From the NCBI RefSeq assembly GCF_011947195.1, contig NZ_JAATVY010000010.1, forward strand, positions 1-64,000: 64,000 nt of DNA. The letters are read 5' to 3'. Source of the stretch: Planosporangium thailandense. GTDB lineage: Bacteria; Actinomycetota; Actinomycetes; Mycobacteriales; Micromonosporaceae. Below the pieces are notes generated by a model. That model was not told where the DNA came from. It saw only the letters and a program-made list of their open reading frames with translations, and searched no databases. Shown here one piece after another: positions 1 through 8,612 of this stretch; within the stretch, counting starts at the first letter, position 1; each line of letters begins with the position of its first letter. The position numbers and the translations under genes are program-made.

Positions 1-1
1 T

Positions 2-122
2 CATGACCAGGTAGCCGTCGGGCCCTGAATGTGAGGCATGACCAGGTATCTGCCGGGGCCGTTGTGATCCTTCCCGGCCTGCCGGGGCTGTCTCGTCGAC
101 CGATCGGTCGGCGGGGCAGCCC
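2..122. repeat. Direct repeats and nested inverted repeats ahead of the first gene
   Basis: The 12-base string CATGACCAGGTA occurs at 2-13 and again at 37-48, and the bases after each copy are also similar. Further on, a perfect 14-base palindrome CGACCGATCGGTCG lies at 97-110 and is flanked by the inverted pair GGGCTG (85-90) and CAGCCC (117-122), so a long nested hairpin can form. It could be an operator for the gene starting at 216 or a terminator of a gene lying left of the window. The sequence does not decide between these, and no coding region is supported in 1-215. Confidence 0.35.
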
Positions 123-215
123 GTGCCACCGCCCTCGCGTGCCGGGCTGGCACCGCTGCCCCGGTCGGGCCATTCACATGCTGCCGCGTGAACGCGACGT
201 ACAGGAGGAATTGTC

Positions 216-1031
216 ATGGATCATGACGTTCCAATCGTCACGGTTGCCGTTCCCAATGTGACCGTTGTCGTCCCCACGTACAACGAGCGGGACAACCTGG
301 TAACAACCGTCGCCGCGCTGCGCGCGCTGCCGCTGCCGAACCTGCGCGTGCTCGTGGTCGACGACGACTCGCCGGACGGCACCGGTGAGCTGGCCGGCGA
401 ACTCGCCCGGCAGTCACCGCGGACCGTCGCCGTCCTGCATCGCACCACAAAGGACGGTCTCGGTCGGGCTTACGTCGCCGGCATCACCCGGGCCCTGGAC
501 GAGGGCGCCGACATCGTGATCCAGATGGACGCCGACCAGTCCCACCCCGCTGACGCGATCCCCGGAATGGTGGCGGTTCTCGCCGACACCGACGCGGCGG
601 TCGTACTCGGCTCCCGGTACGTACGCGGCGGGTCCGTCGCGGGCGACTGGGGCTGGCGCCGCAAGGCCCTGTCCGTGTGGGCCAACGGGTACGTCAACGC
701 GATCCTTCGACTGGGGGTCAGGGACGCCACCGCCGGATTCAAGGCCTGGCGCGCGGACGTGCTACGCGCGATCGACGTGTCGTCGATGCGCAGCAACGGC
801 TACGCCTTCCAGGTCGAGATGAACTACCGGACGATCCGGCACGGCATGCGGATCGTCGAGGTCCCGATCCGATTCCGGAAACGGGCCGAAGGCGCCTCGA
901 AGATGAGCCTGGCCGTCCAGTTCGAATCGGCGCTCATGCCGTGGAAGCTCCGGTTCGGCCGCAATCCCGTTCGGCCCCGTCACCGTATCGGGACGAAACG
1001 TCCGGAGAGGACACCCGCGTTGCCGAGGTGA
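216..1031 (+). CDS. Polyprenol-phosphate mannosyltransferase-like glycosyltransferase (GT2)
   Basis: 271 aa family 2 glycosyltransferase resembling DPM1/Ppm1-type polyprenol monophosphomannose synthases, which move a sugar from GDP-mannose (or a similar donor) to a polyprenyl phosphate at the inner membrane face. Visible motifs: VVVPTYNE at about 17-24, the DDDSPDGT nucleotide-binding motif at 49-56, the metal-binding MDADQSHP near 104-111, then GSRYVRGG and the DATAGFKAW block. There is no C-terminal membrane segment, so it is the soluble single-domain form. The ATG at 216 follows a strong AGGAGG about 8 bases upstream. It opens the gene run that contains the ComA homologue, and the membrane glycosyltransferase at 6771-8300 could use its product; that link is inference. 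The donor sugar cannot be read from the sequence. Confidence 0.85.
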   Translation: MDHDVPIVTVAVPNVTVVVPTYNERDNLVTTVAALRALPLPNLRVLVVDDDSPDGTGELAGELARQSPRTVAVLHRTTKDGLGRAYVAGITRALDEGADIVIQMDADQSHPADAIPGMVAVLADTDAAVVLGSRYVRGGSVAGDWGWRRKALSVWANGYVNAILRLGVRDATAGFKAWRADVLRAIDVSSMRSNGYAFQVEMNYRTIRHGMRIVEVPIRFRKRAEGASKMSLAVQFESALMPWKLRFGRNPVRPRHRIGTKRPERTPALPR

Positions 1032-1142
1032 CCGGGCAGCCGGCCGACCATCCACAACGGAGTCAAAGGCCCGGCCGAGTCTCCTCACCCGAACGAGGCA
1101 AAGGCTTCGTCTGTCGCTGAAGTCGCACAGAAAGGCAGACGC

Positions 1143-2657
1143 ATGGCCGTGGCGTCCAGACTGATGGCTTCCCGGGCCCAGGAACGGCCGGCGGAGCCGG
1201 CGTTCATCGTCGGTGCCGACGGTCGGTCGATGTCGTGGCGCGGGCTGGCCACGTACGCCGAGCGGCTGCGGACGCTGGCCGCCGGGCGCCGGCTGCCGCG
1301 CCGGGCCCGGCTCGGTCTGGTGATCGGCGACCCGCTCGCCTTCACGGCCGGGTACCTCGGGGCGTTGGCCGCCGGGTTCACCGTGGTGCCCGTCGATCCC
1401 CGGCTCTCGGCGTCCGAGCGCGACGCCGCCCTCGACCGGTTACGGGTGGACGTGGTCGTCACCGACGCGCCAGCGGAGCGCGGGGCGGCCGGCGTGGAGA
1501 CCTGGCTGGCGGGGCGCGGCGGCCCGGTGCTCGCGTACCCGGCGACGACCGCCGCCTGGCCGAGCGCGAGTGCGGCGATGCGCCCGGCCGTGCTGCTGAC
1601 CAGTTCGGGCACCACGGGGACGCCGAAGGGGATTCCGTTGTCGGAGTGGCAGTTGCTGCACGCGGCTCGCCGGGTGGCCGGGCACCACGGCTTCGGGCCG
1701 GGCCAGCGCGGTTACAGCCCGCTGCCGCTGTTCCACGTGAACGCGCAGGTGATGGGGCTGCTCGCGACTCTGGTCAGCGGCGGGTCGCTGGTGCTGGACC
1801 GGCGCTTCGAACCCGACGTGTACTGGTCGCGGGTGGCCGAGTGGTCGCCGACCTGGTTGAACACCGTCCCGGCGGTGCTGGCCGCCCTGGTGACACAGGC
1901 ACCGCCGCCGGAGGCGCTGGCCGCCCGGCTGCGGTTCGCCCGGTCCGCGTCGGCGCCGCTGCCCGATGCGACGCGGCGCGCCTTCACCGCGCACACGGGC
2001 ATCGGGGTGCTGGAGACGTACGGCATGACGGAGGCGGCCGGGCAGATCACCGCCAATCCCCTCGACGTGACGGCCCGCCGTGCCGGGTCCGTCGGGCTGC
2101 CGGTCGGCATCGGACTGACCGTCGTCGGTCCGGACGGACACCCGGCCCGGCCCGGATCACGCGGGATGATCATGCTGCGCGGGCGGCAGGTGATCGGCCG
2201 GTACCTGGAGCTGGCCGGGCACGGAGCCGAACGCAGCCGCGCGGCCCGCGACGCCGGCGGCTGGCTGCCCACCGGAGACCTGGGGTTCCGCGACGAGGAC
2301 GGCTTCGTCTACCTGGTCGGCCGCGCCGACGACGTGATCAACCGGGGAGGGGAGAAGGTCTACCCGCAGGAGGTCGAGAACGTCCTGCTCGGGCACCCCG
2401 CGGTCGGCGCGGCCGCCGTGGTCGCCGCACCGCACGACCGTCTCGGCCAGGTACCGGTAGCGTTCGTCACGGTCCGCGCGCACCTCGCCGCCCCGGGCCT
2501 GGTCGAGGAGCTGTACCGGCGGTGCGACGACAGGTTGCCCCGGTACAAGCGGCCCGTCCGCATCGCGATCGCCGCCGCGCTACCGACCGGCCCCACCGGA
2601 AAGGTGCTGCGCCGTACGCTCCGCGACGACCTGCTCGCCCTGGACGGCAGTCGGTGA
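1143..2657 (+). CDS. AMP-dependent acyl-CoA synthetase/ligase
   Basis: 504 aa member of the class I adenylate-forming (ANL) superfamily, which activates a carboxylate as acyl-AMP and then usually makes the CoA thioester. The P-loop TSSGTTGTPKG is at about 153-163, the A5-type ETYGMTEAAG motif in the middle, the hinge TGDLGFRDEDG followed by GRADDVINRGGEKV near 375-405, and the catalytic lysine region PTGPTGKVLRR close to the C-terminus. All core motifs are intact, so it should be active. The substrate is not evident; the sequence resembles acyl-CoA synthetases rather than NRPS A domains, and no carrier-protein domain is attached. Its stop overlaps the GTG start of the next gene (GTGA), so the acyl product may feed the neighbouring acyltransferase (inference). 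Confidence 0.88.
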   Translation: MAVASRLMASRAQERPAEPAFIVGADGRSMSWRGLATYAERLRTLAAGRRLPRRARLGLVIGDPLAFTAGYLGALAAGFTVVPVDPRLSASERDAALDRLRVDVVVTDAPAERGAAGVETWLAGRGGPVLAYPATTAAWPSASAAMRPAVLLTSSGTTGTPKGIPLSEWQLLHAARRVAGHHGFGPGQRGYSPLPLFHVNAQVMGLLATLVSGGSLVLDRRFEPDVYWSRVAEWSPTWLNTVPAVLAALVTQAPPPEALAARLRFARSASAPLPDATRRAFTAHTGIGVLETYGMTEAAGQITANPLDVTARRAGSVGLPVGIGLTVVGPDGHPARPGSRGMIMLRGRQVIGRYLELAGHGAERSRAARDAGGWLPTGDLGFRDEDGFVYLVGRADDVINRGGEKVYPQEVENVLLGHPAVGAAAVVAAPHDRLGQVPVAFVTVRAHLAAPGLVEELYRRCDDRLPRYKRPVRIAIAAALPTGPTGKVLRRTLRDDLLALDGSR

Positions 2658-3868
2658 GCGCCCCGACGGGGTCGGACGTGGTCACCGAGCCGGCGTCGCG
2701 ACCGGACGGCCGACCGCCGTCGCCGCGGTGCGCGCCCGCGCCGCCCGCCGCACGCCCGGCGGCGCCCGCCCACCTCGCCCCGGTGGACGTGGTGCGGGTG
2801 CTGACCGTCGCTCTGGTCATCGCCGTGCACACGGTCGCGCAGCAGCCCGGCGGCGTGCGGCTGGCGGGCGGCGCGCTGCTGACCGTGATGCACGTCAGCC
2901 GTGAGGTGTTCTTTCTGCTGACCGCGTTCGTGCTCGGCTACAGCCACCGGGACCGGGCGCCGTCGCGCTGGTGGAAGTTCTGGCGCCGGAGGTACCTGCT
3001 GGTGGGCGTGCCGTACCTCGTGTGGAGCGCGGTGTACTTCCTCGCCGACGGTGAGCCGCTGCGGCCGGCCGGTCGCGCGCTGGCCGGGTTCGCACACGAT
3101 CTGCTCACCGGGGCGGCCCGCTACCACCTGTACTTCCTGCTCGTGTCCATGCAGATGTACCTGGTGTTCCCGGTGCTGCGCCGGGTGCTGGCGGCCACGC
3201 GGCGCCAGCATGGCTGGCTGCTGGCCGGCGCGGCGGTCTACCAGTTCGGCGTGTACGCCGCCGTGCAGCAGGCGTCGGCGCTCGGCCCGCTGCCGGGGTG
3301 GCTGCGCGATCCGGGCCCGTACCTGCCCAGCTACCTGGGGTTCGTGGTCGCCGGCGGGGTGGCGGCCTGGCACGCGGAGGAGTTTCTGCGCGTGACCGGC
3401 GACCGGACGCCGTGGATTCTTGCCGGCTGCGGCGCCGTCGTGGCGGCCGGCGTCGCCGTCTTCTTCGTGCGGGCCTGCTGGCTCGGACAGGCTCCGGTGG
3501 CGGCCAGCGCCGTGTTCCAGCCCGTCGTCGTGGCGGAGAGCGTGGGCATCGCCTGGGCGTTGCTGGCGCTCGGCCTTGCCTGGCAACGGCGGCGCGCCTT
3601 CGGCCGGCGGCTGGTGCGGTCGGCGTCGGACGCCTCGTTCGGGGTCTACCTGGCCCACCCCTTGCTGCTGCAGGGGCTGCTCGCGGCGAGCGCGGCCACC
3701 GGCCTGGCCACCGCGGCGGGGCGGCTACCCGACCCGGTGGTCACGGCGGTAGCGGTGACCGTCGTCGTTCCGTTGACCTACCTCATCTGTTGGTTGGGGG
3801 TCGCAGCGGGGCGGCGCACCCCGCTGAGCCTGGCGCTGACCGGCCGCCCCAGGCGCGGTGTGCCGTGA
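2654..3868 (+). CDS. Acyltransferase 3 family membrane protein
   Basis: 404 aa integral membrane protein of the acyltransferase-3 (OafA/WecH-like) family, which O- or N-acylates sugars, lipids or natural products at the membrane. After a Pro/Ala-rich N-terminus come APVDVVRVLTVALVIAVH, with the early family histidine, and about ten hydrophobic segments including the ...SFGVYLAHPLLLQ block typical of the family near the C-terminus. The start is taken as GTG at 2654, which overlaps the TGA of the ligase gene (GTGA), giving translational coupling. The pairing of an acyl-activating enzyme with an acyltransferase suggests a shared acylation step; the acceptor is unknown. Confidence 0.82.
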   Translation: MSAPTGSDVVTEPASRPDGRPPSPRCAPAPPAARPAAPAHLAPVDVVRVLTVALVIAVHTVAQQPGGVRLAGGALLTVMHVSREVFFLLTAFVLGYSHRDRAPSRWWKFWRRRYLLVGVPYLVWSAVYFLADGEPLRPAGRALAGFAHDLLTGAARYHLYFLLVSMQMYLVFPVLRRVLAATRRQHGWLLAGAAVYQFGVYAAVQQASALGPLPGWLRDPGPYLPSYLGFVVAGGVAAWHAEEFLRVTGDRTPWILAGCGAVVAAGVAVFFVRACWLGQAPVAASAVFQPVVVAESVGIAWALLALGLAWQRRRAFGRRLVRSASDASFGVYLAHPLLLQGLLAASAATGLATAAGRLPDPVVTAVAVTVVVPLTYLICWLGVAAGRRTPLSLALTGRPRRGVP

Positions 3869-3952
3869 GTCCGGGCGGAGCGCGGTACCTGCCAGACCAT
3901 GCGGTCCGACCCGGACCGTCCACAGTCCCCGCATCCGGCGAAGGAGAATGCG

Positions 3953-4726
3953 ATGCGAACGTCAACCGGTACGACGATGGTGATCGACAGCGGCCTGCCC
4001 ACCGGCGCGTTCACCGACCTCATCACCAGCCACGGCCAGTACATCGACCTGGTCAAGTTCGGCTGGGGCACCGCCCTGGTGACGCGTGACCTCGACCGCA
4101 AGGTCGCCGTCCTGCGTGATGCCGCGATCGGGTTCTACTTCGGCGGCACGCTGTTCGAGCACCACCTGTGGACCGGTCAGCTCGACGAGTACCTGCGCCT
4201 GGTCGACCGTACCGGCGCCACCCACATCGAGGTGTCCAACGGCACGATCCCCCTGGACCAGAGCAGCAAGGCCGAGTACGTGCGCAGGATGTCGCAGTAC
4301 CGCCCGGTCCTGTCCGAGGTGGGTTACAAGGACGCCGAGCGCTCGGCGCTGCTCACCCCGGCGGACTGGGTGGAGGCGCTGCGCGAGGACCTCGAGGCCG
4401 GTGCCTACCTGGTCATCACCGAGGCGCGGGAGAGCGGGCGCAGCGGCATCGCCCGGGCCGACGGGCAGTTGCGCCGCGACGTCCTGGACGCGGTGCTCGA
4501 CGGCGTCGACACCGACCGGGTGATGTTCGAGGCGCCGACCAAGGACCTGCAGGTGGGGCTGATCAACGCGGTGGGCCCCGACGTGAACCTCGGCAACGTC
4601 GCCGCGGCCGATGTCGTCGGGGTGGAGACGCTCCGCCGTGGGCTGCGCGGCGACACCCTGCTGCACCTCACCACCGGCGTGAACGCCACCGAACGCGCAC
4701 ACCCGCGCTTCCCGTCCGTCGCCTGA
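3953..4726 (+). CDS. comA: Phosphosulfolactate synthase (ComA family)
   Basis: 257 aa protein of the ComA/HSA32 family. ComA joins sulfite to phosphoenolpyruvate to give (2R)-phospho-3-sulfolactate, the first step of coenzyme M and sulfolactate synthesis in archaea and some bacteria. The match runs over the full length: IDLVKFGWGTALV near the N-terminus, FGGTLFE, HIEVSNGTI, VLSEVGYKD, EDLEAG followed by TEARESG, VMFEAPTKDLQ, and the C-terminal VNLGN and ETLRRGLRGDT blocks, all hallmarks of the TIM-barrel family. The ATG at 3953 was chosen because AAGGAGA lies 6 bases before it. It is followed at short spacing by a VOC protein, an esterase and a histidine phosphatase, none of which is a ComB or ComC homologue. 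Bacterial family members may use another acceptor or donor, so the exact product is uncertain. Confidence 0.85.
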   Translation: MRTSTGTTMVIDSGLPTGAFTDLITSHGQYIDLVKFGWGTALVTRDLDRKVAVLRDAAIGFYFGGTLFEHHLWTGQLDEYLRLVDRTGATHIEVSNGTIPLDQSSKAEYVRRMSQYRPVLSEVGYKDAERSALLTPADWVEALREDLEAGAYLVITEARESGRSGIARADGQLRRDVLDAVLDGVDTDRVMFEAPTKDLQVGLINAVGPDVNLGNVAAADVVGVETLRRGLRGDTLLHLTTGVNATERAHPRFPSVA

Positions 4727-4750
4727 CCCGTACCTGTTCGAGGAGTGACC

Positions 4751-5155
4751 ATGCGATCCACCCACGACGCGTTCCACGTCGCCGTGCCCACCCACAACCT
4801 CGACGAGGCGGTACGGTTCTACGTCTTCGGGCTCGGCGCCAAGCTCGCCCGCCGCTACGACGACCGGGTCACCTTCGACTTCTTCGGCGATCAGCTCGTC
4901 TGCCACCTCGACGAGAGCGCGGTACCCGACGGCGAGCCGGCGGCCTACCCGCGTCACTTCGGGGTCACGTTCGCGCGCGCCGAGGACTTCGACCGGCTGC
5001 TCCGGCTGGTCGAACACCGCAAGCTGTCGGTGCTGTCCGGCCCGGACACCCGGTTCGAGGGCACCGCGGAGCAGCACCGCACCATCTTCCTCGCCGACCC
5101 GTCCAACAACGTGCTGGAGTTCAAGCACTACGAGGACCCCCGGCTCCAGTACTGA
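4751..5155 (+). CDS. VOC (glyoxalase/dioxygenase fold) protein
   Basis: 134 aa single-domain vicinal-oxygen-chelate protein. It starts with DAFHVAVPTHNLDEAVRFY, the usual first beta-alpha unit with a possible His metal ligand, and ends with FLADPSNNVLEFKHYEDP, where DPSNNVLEFK supplies the usual C-terminal Glu ligand. RHFGVTFA lies in the middle. ATG at 4751 was chosen over GTG at 4745 because GAGGAG sits just upstream. It is 24 bases after comA, so probably in the same transcript. VOC proteins may be isomerases, dioxygenases, lyases or binding proteins, and the substrate is not readable here. Confidence 0.8.
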   Translation: MRSTHDAFHVAVPTHNLDEAVRFYVFGLGAKLARRYDDRVTFDFFGDQLVCHLDESAVPDGEPAAYPRHFGVTFARAEDFDRLLRLVEHRKLSVLSGPDTRFEGTAEQHRTIFLADPSNNVLEFKHYEDPRLQY

Positions 5156-5172
5156 CCACGAGCGGCCGCGAG

Positions 5173-6174
5173 ATGACCGGCAACGTCCACGGGAGACAGC
5201 CGTTGCCGACCGCCGGGCGGGGGAACCGGCACCGCCGGCGGTACGGCCGCCGTACCGCCGGTATCCTCGCGCTCGTCTCCGCCGTCCTCCTGGCCCTGTC
5301 CGCCTCCGCGCGCGCCCCGGTCATCCGGGCTCCGGCGGTCGCGCCGCCGAACGCCGTCCCGCTGCCGGCCGGCTGGACCCAGACCACCGTCCCGGTCACG
5401 GCCGGCGACATGGCCCGCAGCTACCTCATGATCCGCCCGCGACGCACCGGCACGACCCGCCTCCCGGTACTGGTCGAGCTGCACGGCTGCTGCGTGACGC
5501 CGCAGTTCGAGGCGCGGCGAAGCCGCTTCATGGACGTGACGGGGCCGGCGATCCTGGTCTATCCCGCCGGGGTGGCGCAGTCCTGGAACGCCGGCTACTG
5601 CTGCCGGCAGGCGCAGGCGAACGACGTCGACGACGTCGCCTTCCTCACCGCCGTCGTCGCCCATGTGCTGGCCACCCAGCCCGACGCCGCCGCCGCGGAG
5701 GTGTACCTCGCCGGCTACAGCAACGGCGGGAAGATGGCGCTACGCATGGCGTGCGCGGCGCCACGGCTGTTCACGGCACTCGCGTCATACGGCGCCGTGA
5801 ACGCCATGCCCTGCCAGGATCCCGCGCCCGTGTCGCTGCTGGAGGCCGCCTCCACCGGCGACCCCGAGCTGACCATCGGGCCGACCGGGACGGCGCACAC
5901 CGTCAACGGGTACACCGAGCCGACCGTCACCGCGCAGGTCGACGAGTACCTGATGGCCGACGAGTGCCCGGACGACGCGGACGTCCGTACCGTGGGCAGG
6001 CTCACCGTCAGCACGTGGACCGGGTGCGGCTCGGGCCGGAGCGTGCAGCTGGCCGTCTACGAGGGCGGTAGTCACGTCTGGCCGCAGGGCGACGACGCCA
6101 CGCCGTCGGCCGCGCAGGTGATCTGGAGCTTCTTCCGCGCCGTCCACGGCGCCGCCGCGAGAGGCACGAAATGA
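5173..6174 (+). CDS. Secreted polyhydroxybutyrate-depolymerase/LpqC-like esterase
   Basis: 333 aa alpha/beta hydrolase of the LpqC / PHB depolymerase (esterase family CE1) group. An Arg-rich start and a hydrophobic segment (about 30-50, GILALVSAVLLALSASA) form a signal peptide or anchor, so it acts outside the membrane. Further on are the oxyanion-side block VLVELHGC, the nucleophile elbow AGYSNGGKMA (GxSxG with N), and a late GGSHVWP that supplies the catalytic histidine. Several cysteine pairs (GCC, YCC) suggest disulfides. It begins 17 bases after the VOC gene. The substrate could be a small ester or a polymer; the sequence does not tell. Confidence 0.82.
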   Translation: MTGNVHGRQPLPTAGRGNRHRRRYGRRTAGILALVSAVLLALSASARAPVIRAPAVAPPNAVPLPAGWTQTTVPVTAGDMARSYLMIRPRRTGTTRLPVLVELHGCCVTPQFEARRSRFMDVTGPAILVYPAGVAQSWNAGYCCRQAQANDVDDVAFLTAVVAHVLATQPDAAAAEVYLAGYSNGGKMALRMACAAPRLFTALASYGAVNAMPCQDPAPVSLLEAASTGDPELTIGPTGTAHTVNGYTEPTVTAQVDEYLMADECPDDADVRTVGRLTVSTWTGCGSGRSVQLAVYEGGSHVWPQGDDATPSAAQVIWSFFRAVHGAAARGTK

Positions 6175-6190
6175 GCGCGAAGGGCGCGAA

Positions 6191-6805
6191 ATGAGTACCC
6201 CACCGCGGCTCGTCGTGGTCAGACACGGGCGCACCGGGTGGAACGCCGAAGGGCGGTTCCAGGGCCAGGCCGACCCGCCGCTGGACCGGGTCGGGCACCG
6301 CCAGGCCGAGGCGGTCGCCGACGCGGTCGCCGCCCTGCGCCCGGGCCTCATCCTGGCCTCCGATCTGCGCCGCGCCCGGCAGACCGCGCAGCCGCTCGGC
6401 GCCCGGTGCGGGCTGCCCGTCATACCCGACGCGCGGCTGCGGGAGGTGGACCTCGGCGGCTGGGCCGGCCTGGACCGGGCCGAGGCCGCGCGCCGCTACC
6501 CCGACGAGTACGACCGGTGGAGCCGGGGCATCGATGTCCGCCGGGGCGGCGGCGAGACCCTCGCGGAAGCGGGTACCCGTGCGGCCGCGGCGCTGCTGGC
6601 CGCGCTCACCGGGACCGCGCCGGGATCCACCGTGGTCGCCGTTTCGCACGGCCTGGTGCTCCGGGCCGCGATCTCCCGCCTCGCCGGCCTCGGCATCGTC
6701 CGGCTGGCGGTCGACGCGCCGCACCTGGCCAACGGGGAGTGGAACTGCGTACCGCTCGTCTCGACGGACGTCACGCCGACCGCAACAGGACGACGCCGTC
6801 GATGA
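6191..6805 (+). CDS. Histidine phosphatase family protein
   Basis: 204 aa phosphoglycerate-mutase-like phosphatase. The catalytic RHG motif is at about 11-13 (VVVRHGRTGWN), the second arginine lies in LASDLRRARQTA, the acid/base region is REVDLGGWAGL, and the second histidine is in VVAVSHGLVLRA. All catalytic positions are present. Related proteins include CobC and acid phosphatases. It is the last plus-strand gene of the run containing comA, so a role in dephosphorylating phosphosulfolactate in place of ComB is conceivable (inference only). Its last 35 bases overlap the convergent gene at 6771-8300. Confidence 0.85.
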   Translation: MSTPPRLVVVRHGRTGWNAEGRFQGQADPPLDRVGHRQAEAVADAVAALRPGLILASDLRRARQTAQPLGARCGLPVIPDARLREVDLGGWAGLDRAEAARRYPDEYDRWSRGIDVRRGGGETLAEAGTRAAAALLAALTGTAPGSTVVAVSHGLVLRAAISRLAGLGIVRLAVDAPHLANGEWNCVPLVSTDVTPTATGRRRR

Positions 6806-8300
6806 CGCGCTCGACCCGGTACCGGTCGGCGAGGATCCGCCGCACCTCGCCGGTACGGTCCACCGTGTCCGGTTCCCGGTACAGCAGCACCAGCGTCGGC
6901 CGGCCAGGTCCGTCCAGGATGGATCGTAGGCGGGGCAGCGCGCCCGGGATCTTCTCGATCGGCCTTCCCCACAGGTACGGATACCTGGTCGTCCGCCGGG
7001 AGAGGAAGTAGATGTCCGCCTCGGAGACGAGTACGTAGATCTGATTGCCGGGCGCCGTCTCGGCGCGCACCGTCGCGGCGATGCGCTCGTCCCGCCGGGC
7101 CGCGGCGTAGTACGGAATCGCCCGCTGTCGCTGCGCGGGCGTGGCCGGCACCAGCACGGCGAACCAGATCAGCTGCGGTAGGAGGGTGCCCGCGACGGCG
7201 ACGGCCCGCCACCCGGTTCGGTGGACCGCGGCTATCGCGACTCCGGCCAGCACCGCCAGCGGCGGGAGCAGTTGGACGTAGTAGTGCGGCCAGTACGAGC
7301 CGCCAAGGTTGATCCCGGCCGCGGCGCTCGCCAGCCAGGCCAGCAGGGTCCGCCGCGTGGGCCGCGACCCGCGCAGCAGCCACAGCCCGGCACCTGCCGC
7401 GACCGCGATCGCCGGCAGATCCAGCCCGACCGGTGCCAGGCCGCCGGTGAAGGAGTGCCAGCGCGCACCGATCCCGGAACCGGGCCGGCCGATCGCCGCC
7501 AACTGGTAGCCCGCGATCGCCGTCCAGTACGTGTGCCAGCCGAGCCGCCAGCCGTGGAGCGCGCACGCCGCGAGCGGCGCCGCGACGGCCGCGAGGAAGA
7601 CCGTCGGCGCCACGACGGGCGCGCGGAAGACCGTCGGCGCCGCGACGGGCGCGCGGAAGATCGCGGTACGGGACCGGCCGGGCCGCCGGGGCACCGCGCC
7701 TGTGACGACCGCGAGGCCGGCGACGATGCCGTCCACGCCGGACGGCTTCATCGTCATGGCGCCGCCCGCCGCCAGCCCGGCCACCACCAGCCAGCCCGCC
7801 GATCCCGACCGGCGCCACAGCAGGGCGGCGGTCACCGCGGCCGTCGCGGGCCCGCTGGCCAGCAACTCACCGTTGAGAGTGAACCCTTCGAGGTGCGGCG
7901 CGACACCGACCACGGCGTAGCCGGCCGCTGCGGCGACGCCCGCTCGATGCCCCACGAGCAGCCAGCCGATCAGCCCGACGAGCACCGTGATCGCGGCTCC
8001 GGCGCACACCGCGGCGAGCCGGATCGTCCGGCCGCCGTCGCCCAGCCAGAGCAGGAACCGGTAGGTGAGCAGCAGACCCTGTGGCCGGTCCAGCCAGACC
8101 CCGCGGTAGGGCCGGTGGCCCTGCGACCACCGCCACGCGGCGTACGCGTACCCGCCCTCGTCCATGCCGATTCCCGTCCAGATGAACGGCGCCCGTAGCG
8201 CGGCGGCGACCAGCGCACAGCTCGTGATCGCCCATGCCGTGCGGCGGTCGGCCGCGGTGCGCAGCCGTGGGAGTCGGGTCGACCCGTCGTCCGGACTCAT
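6771..8300 (-). CDS. Membrane glycosyltransferase, PMT/ArnT-like (GT39/GT83 type)
   Basis: 509 aa polytopic membrane protein with the layout of lipid-linked-sugar transferases: a first membrane segment followed by GIGMDEGGYAYAAWRW, whose acidic residue matches the catalytic Asp/Glu of the first periplasmic loop, then about ten more membrane segments, and a soluble C-terminal part rich in charged residues. It would transfer a sugar from a polyprenyl phosphate outside the membrane. ATG at 8300 is used; a longer reading frame upstream lacks a membrane-protein-like N-terminus. It converges on the histidine phosphatase gene. An in-frame 30-bp repeat lies in the middle of the gene (see 7561-7660). 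Confidence 0.75.
   Translation of the reverse strand: MSPDDGSTRLPRLRTAADRRTAWAITSCALVAAALRAPFIWTGIGMDEGGYAYAAWRWSQGHRPYRGVWLDRPQGLLLTYRFLLWLGDGGRTIRLAAVCAGAAITVLVGLIGWLLVGHRAGVAAAAGYAVVGVAPHLEGFTLNGELLASGPATAAVTAALLWRRSGSAGWLVVAGLAAGGAMTMKPSGVDGIVAGLAVVTGAVPRRPGRSRTAIFRAPVAAPTVFRAPVVAPTVFLAAVAAPLAACALHGWRLGWHTYWTAIAGYQLAAIGRPGSGIGARWHSFTGGLAPVGLDLPAIAVAAGAGLWLLRGSRPTRRTLLAWLASAAAGINLGGSYWPHYYVQLLPPLAVLAGVAIAAVHRTGWRAVAVAGTLLPQLIWFAVLVPATPAQRQRAIPYYAAARRDERIAATVRAETAPGNQIYVLVSEADIYFLSRRTTRYPYLWGRPIEKIPGALPRLRSILDGPGRPTLVLLYREPDTVDRTGEVRRILADRYRVERVIDGVVLLRSA
7561..7660. repeat. 30-bp in-frame tandem repeat inside the membrane glycosyltransferase gene
   Basis: Units 7591-7620 and 7621-7650 differ at two or three bases; a degenerate copy precedes them (7561-7590) and a partial one follows (7651-7660). 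On the coding strand the array reads as repeated RAPVAAPTVF-like decapeptides between two membrane segments. The 30-bp period keeps the frame, which fits slippage or unequal crossing-over that preserves the protein. Confidence 0.85.
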
Positions 8301-8612
8301 CCGCGCCCCGATCTGTACGGCCCGCCGGTGACCCGGCAGCGTGCCGGCAGTCCTGATGGTCGCCGGTGATCCGACGGGAGAGCCGTGGGCCGGGACGCCG
8401 GGAGCGGGGCGGTCAAGGAGTGATGAAGGCGCTGTCAACCAACCGTGGGGATACCCGGGCACCGTTTCCTCATGCGCCCGTGACGACCTGAGCCCGTCAC
8501 GTCTCGCGATCTTGGACACCTGTGCCGGCTATGGGTGGCCCACGTGTCCAGGATCTGCGGGGTTCGGAGGGCGCCGCGTGTACCCCTGACAGGAGCGGGG
8601 AAAATCAGGAAC
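8301..8612. other. Divergent intergenic region
   Basis: Region between the starts of the membrane glycosyltransferase (minus strand) and the GST (plus strand). Open frames here are only upstream extensions of those two genes and show no family features. No clear promoter, operator or RNA was recognised beyond the ribosome-binding AGGA at 8606-8609 before the GST. Confidence 0.4.

Noticed and set aside
1235-2653. Long upstream extension of the acyltransferase-3 frame
   Set aside because: It is a frame-shifted shadow of the acyl-CoA ligase gene; the believable start is GTG 2654.
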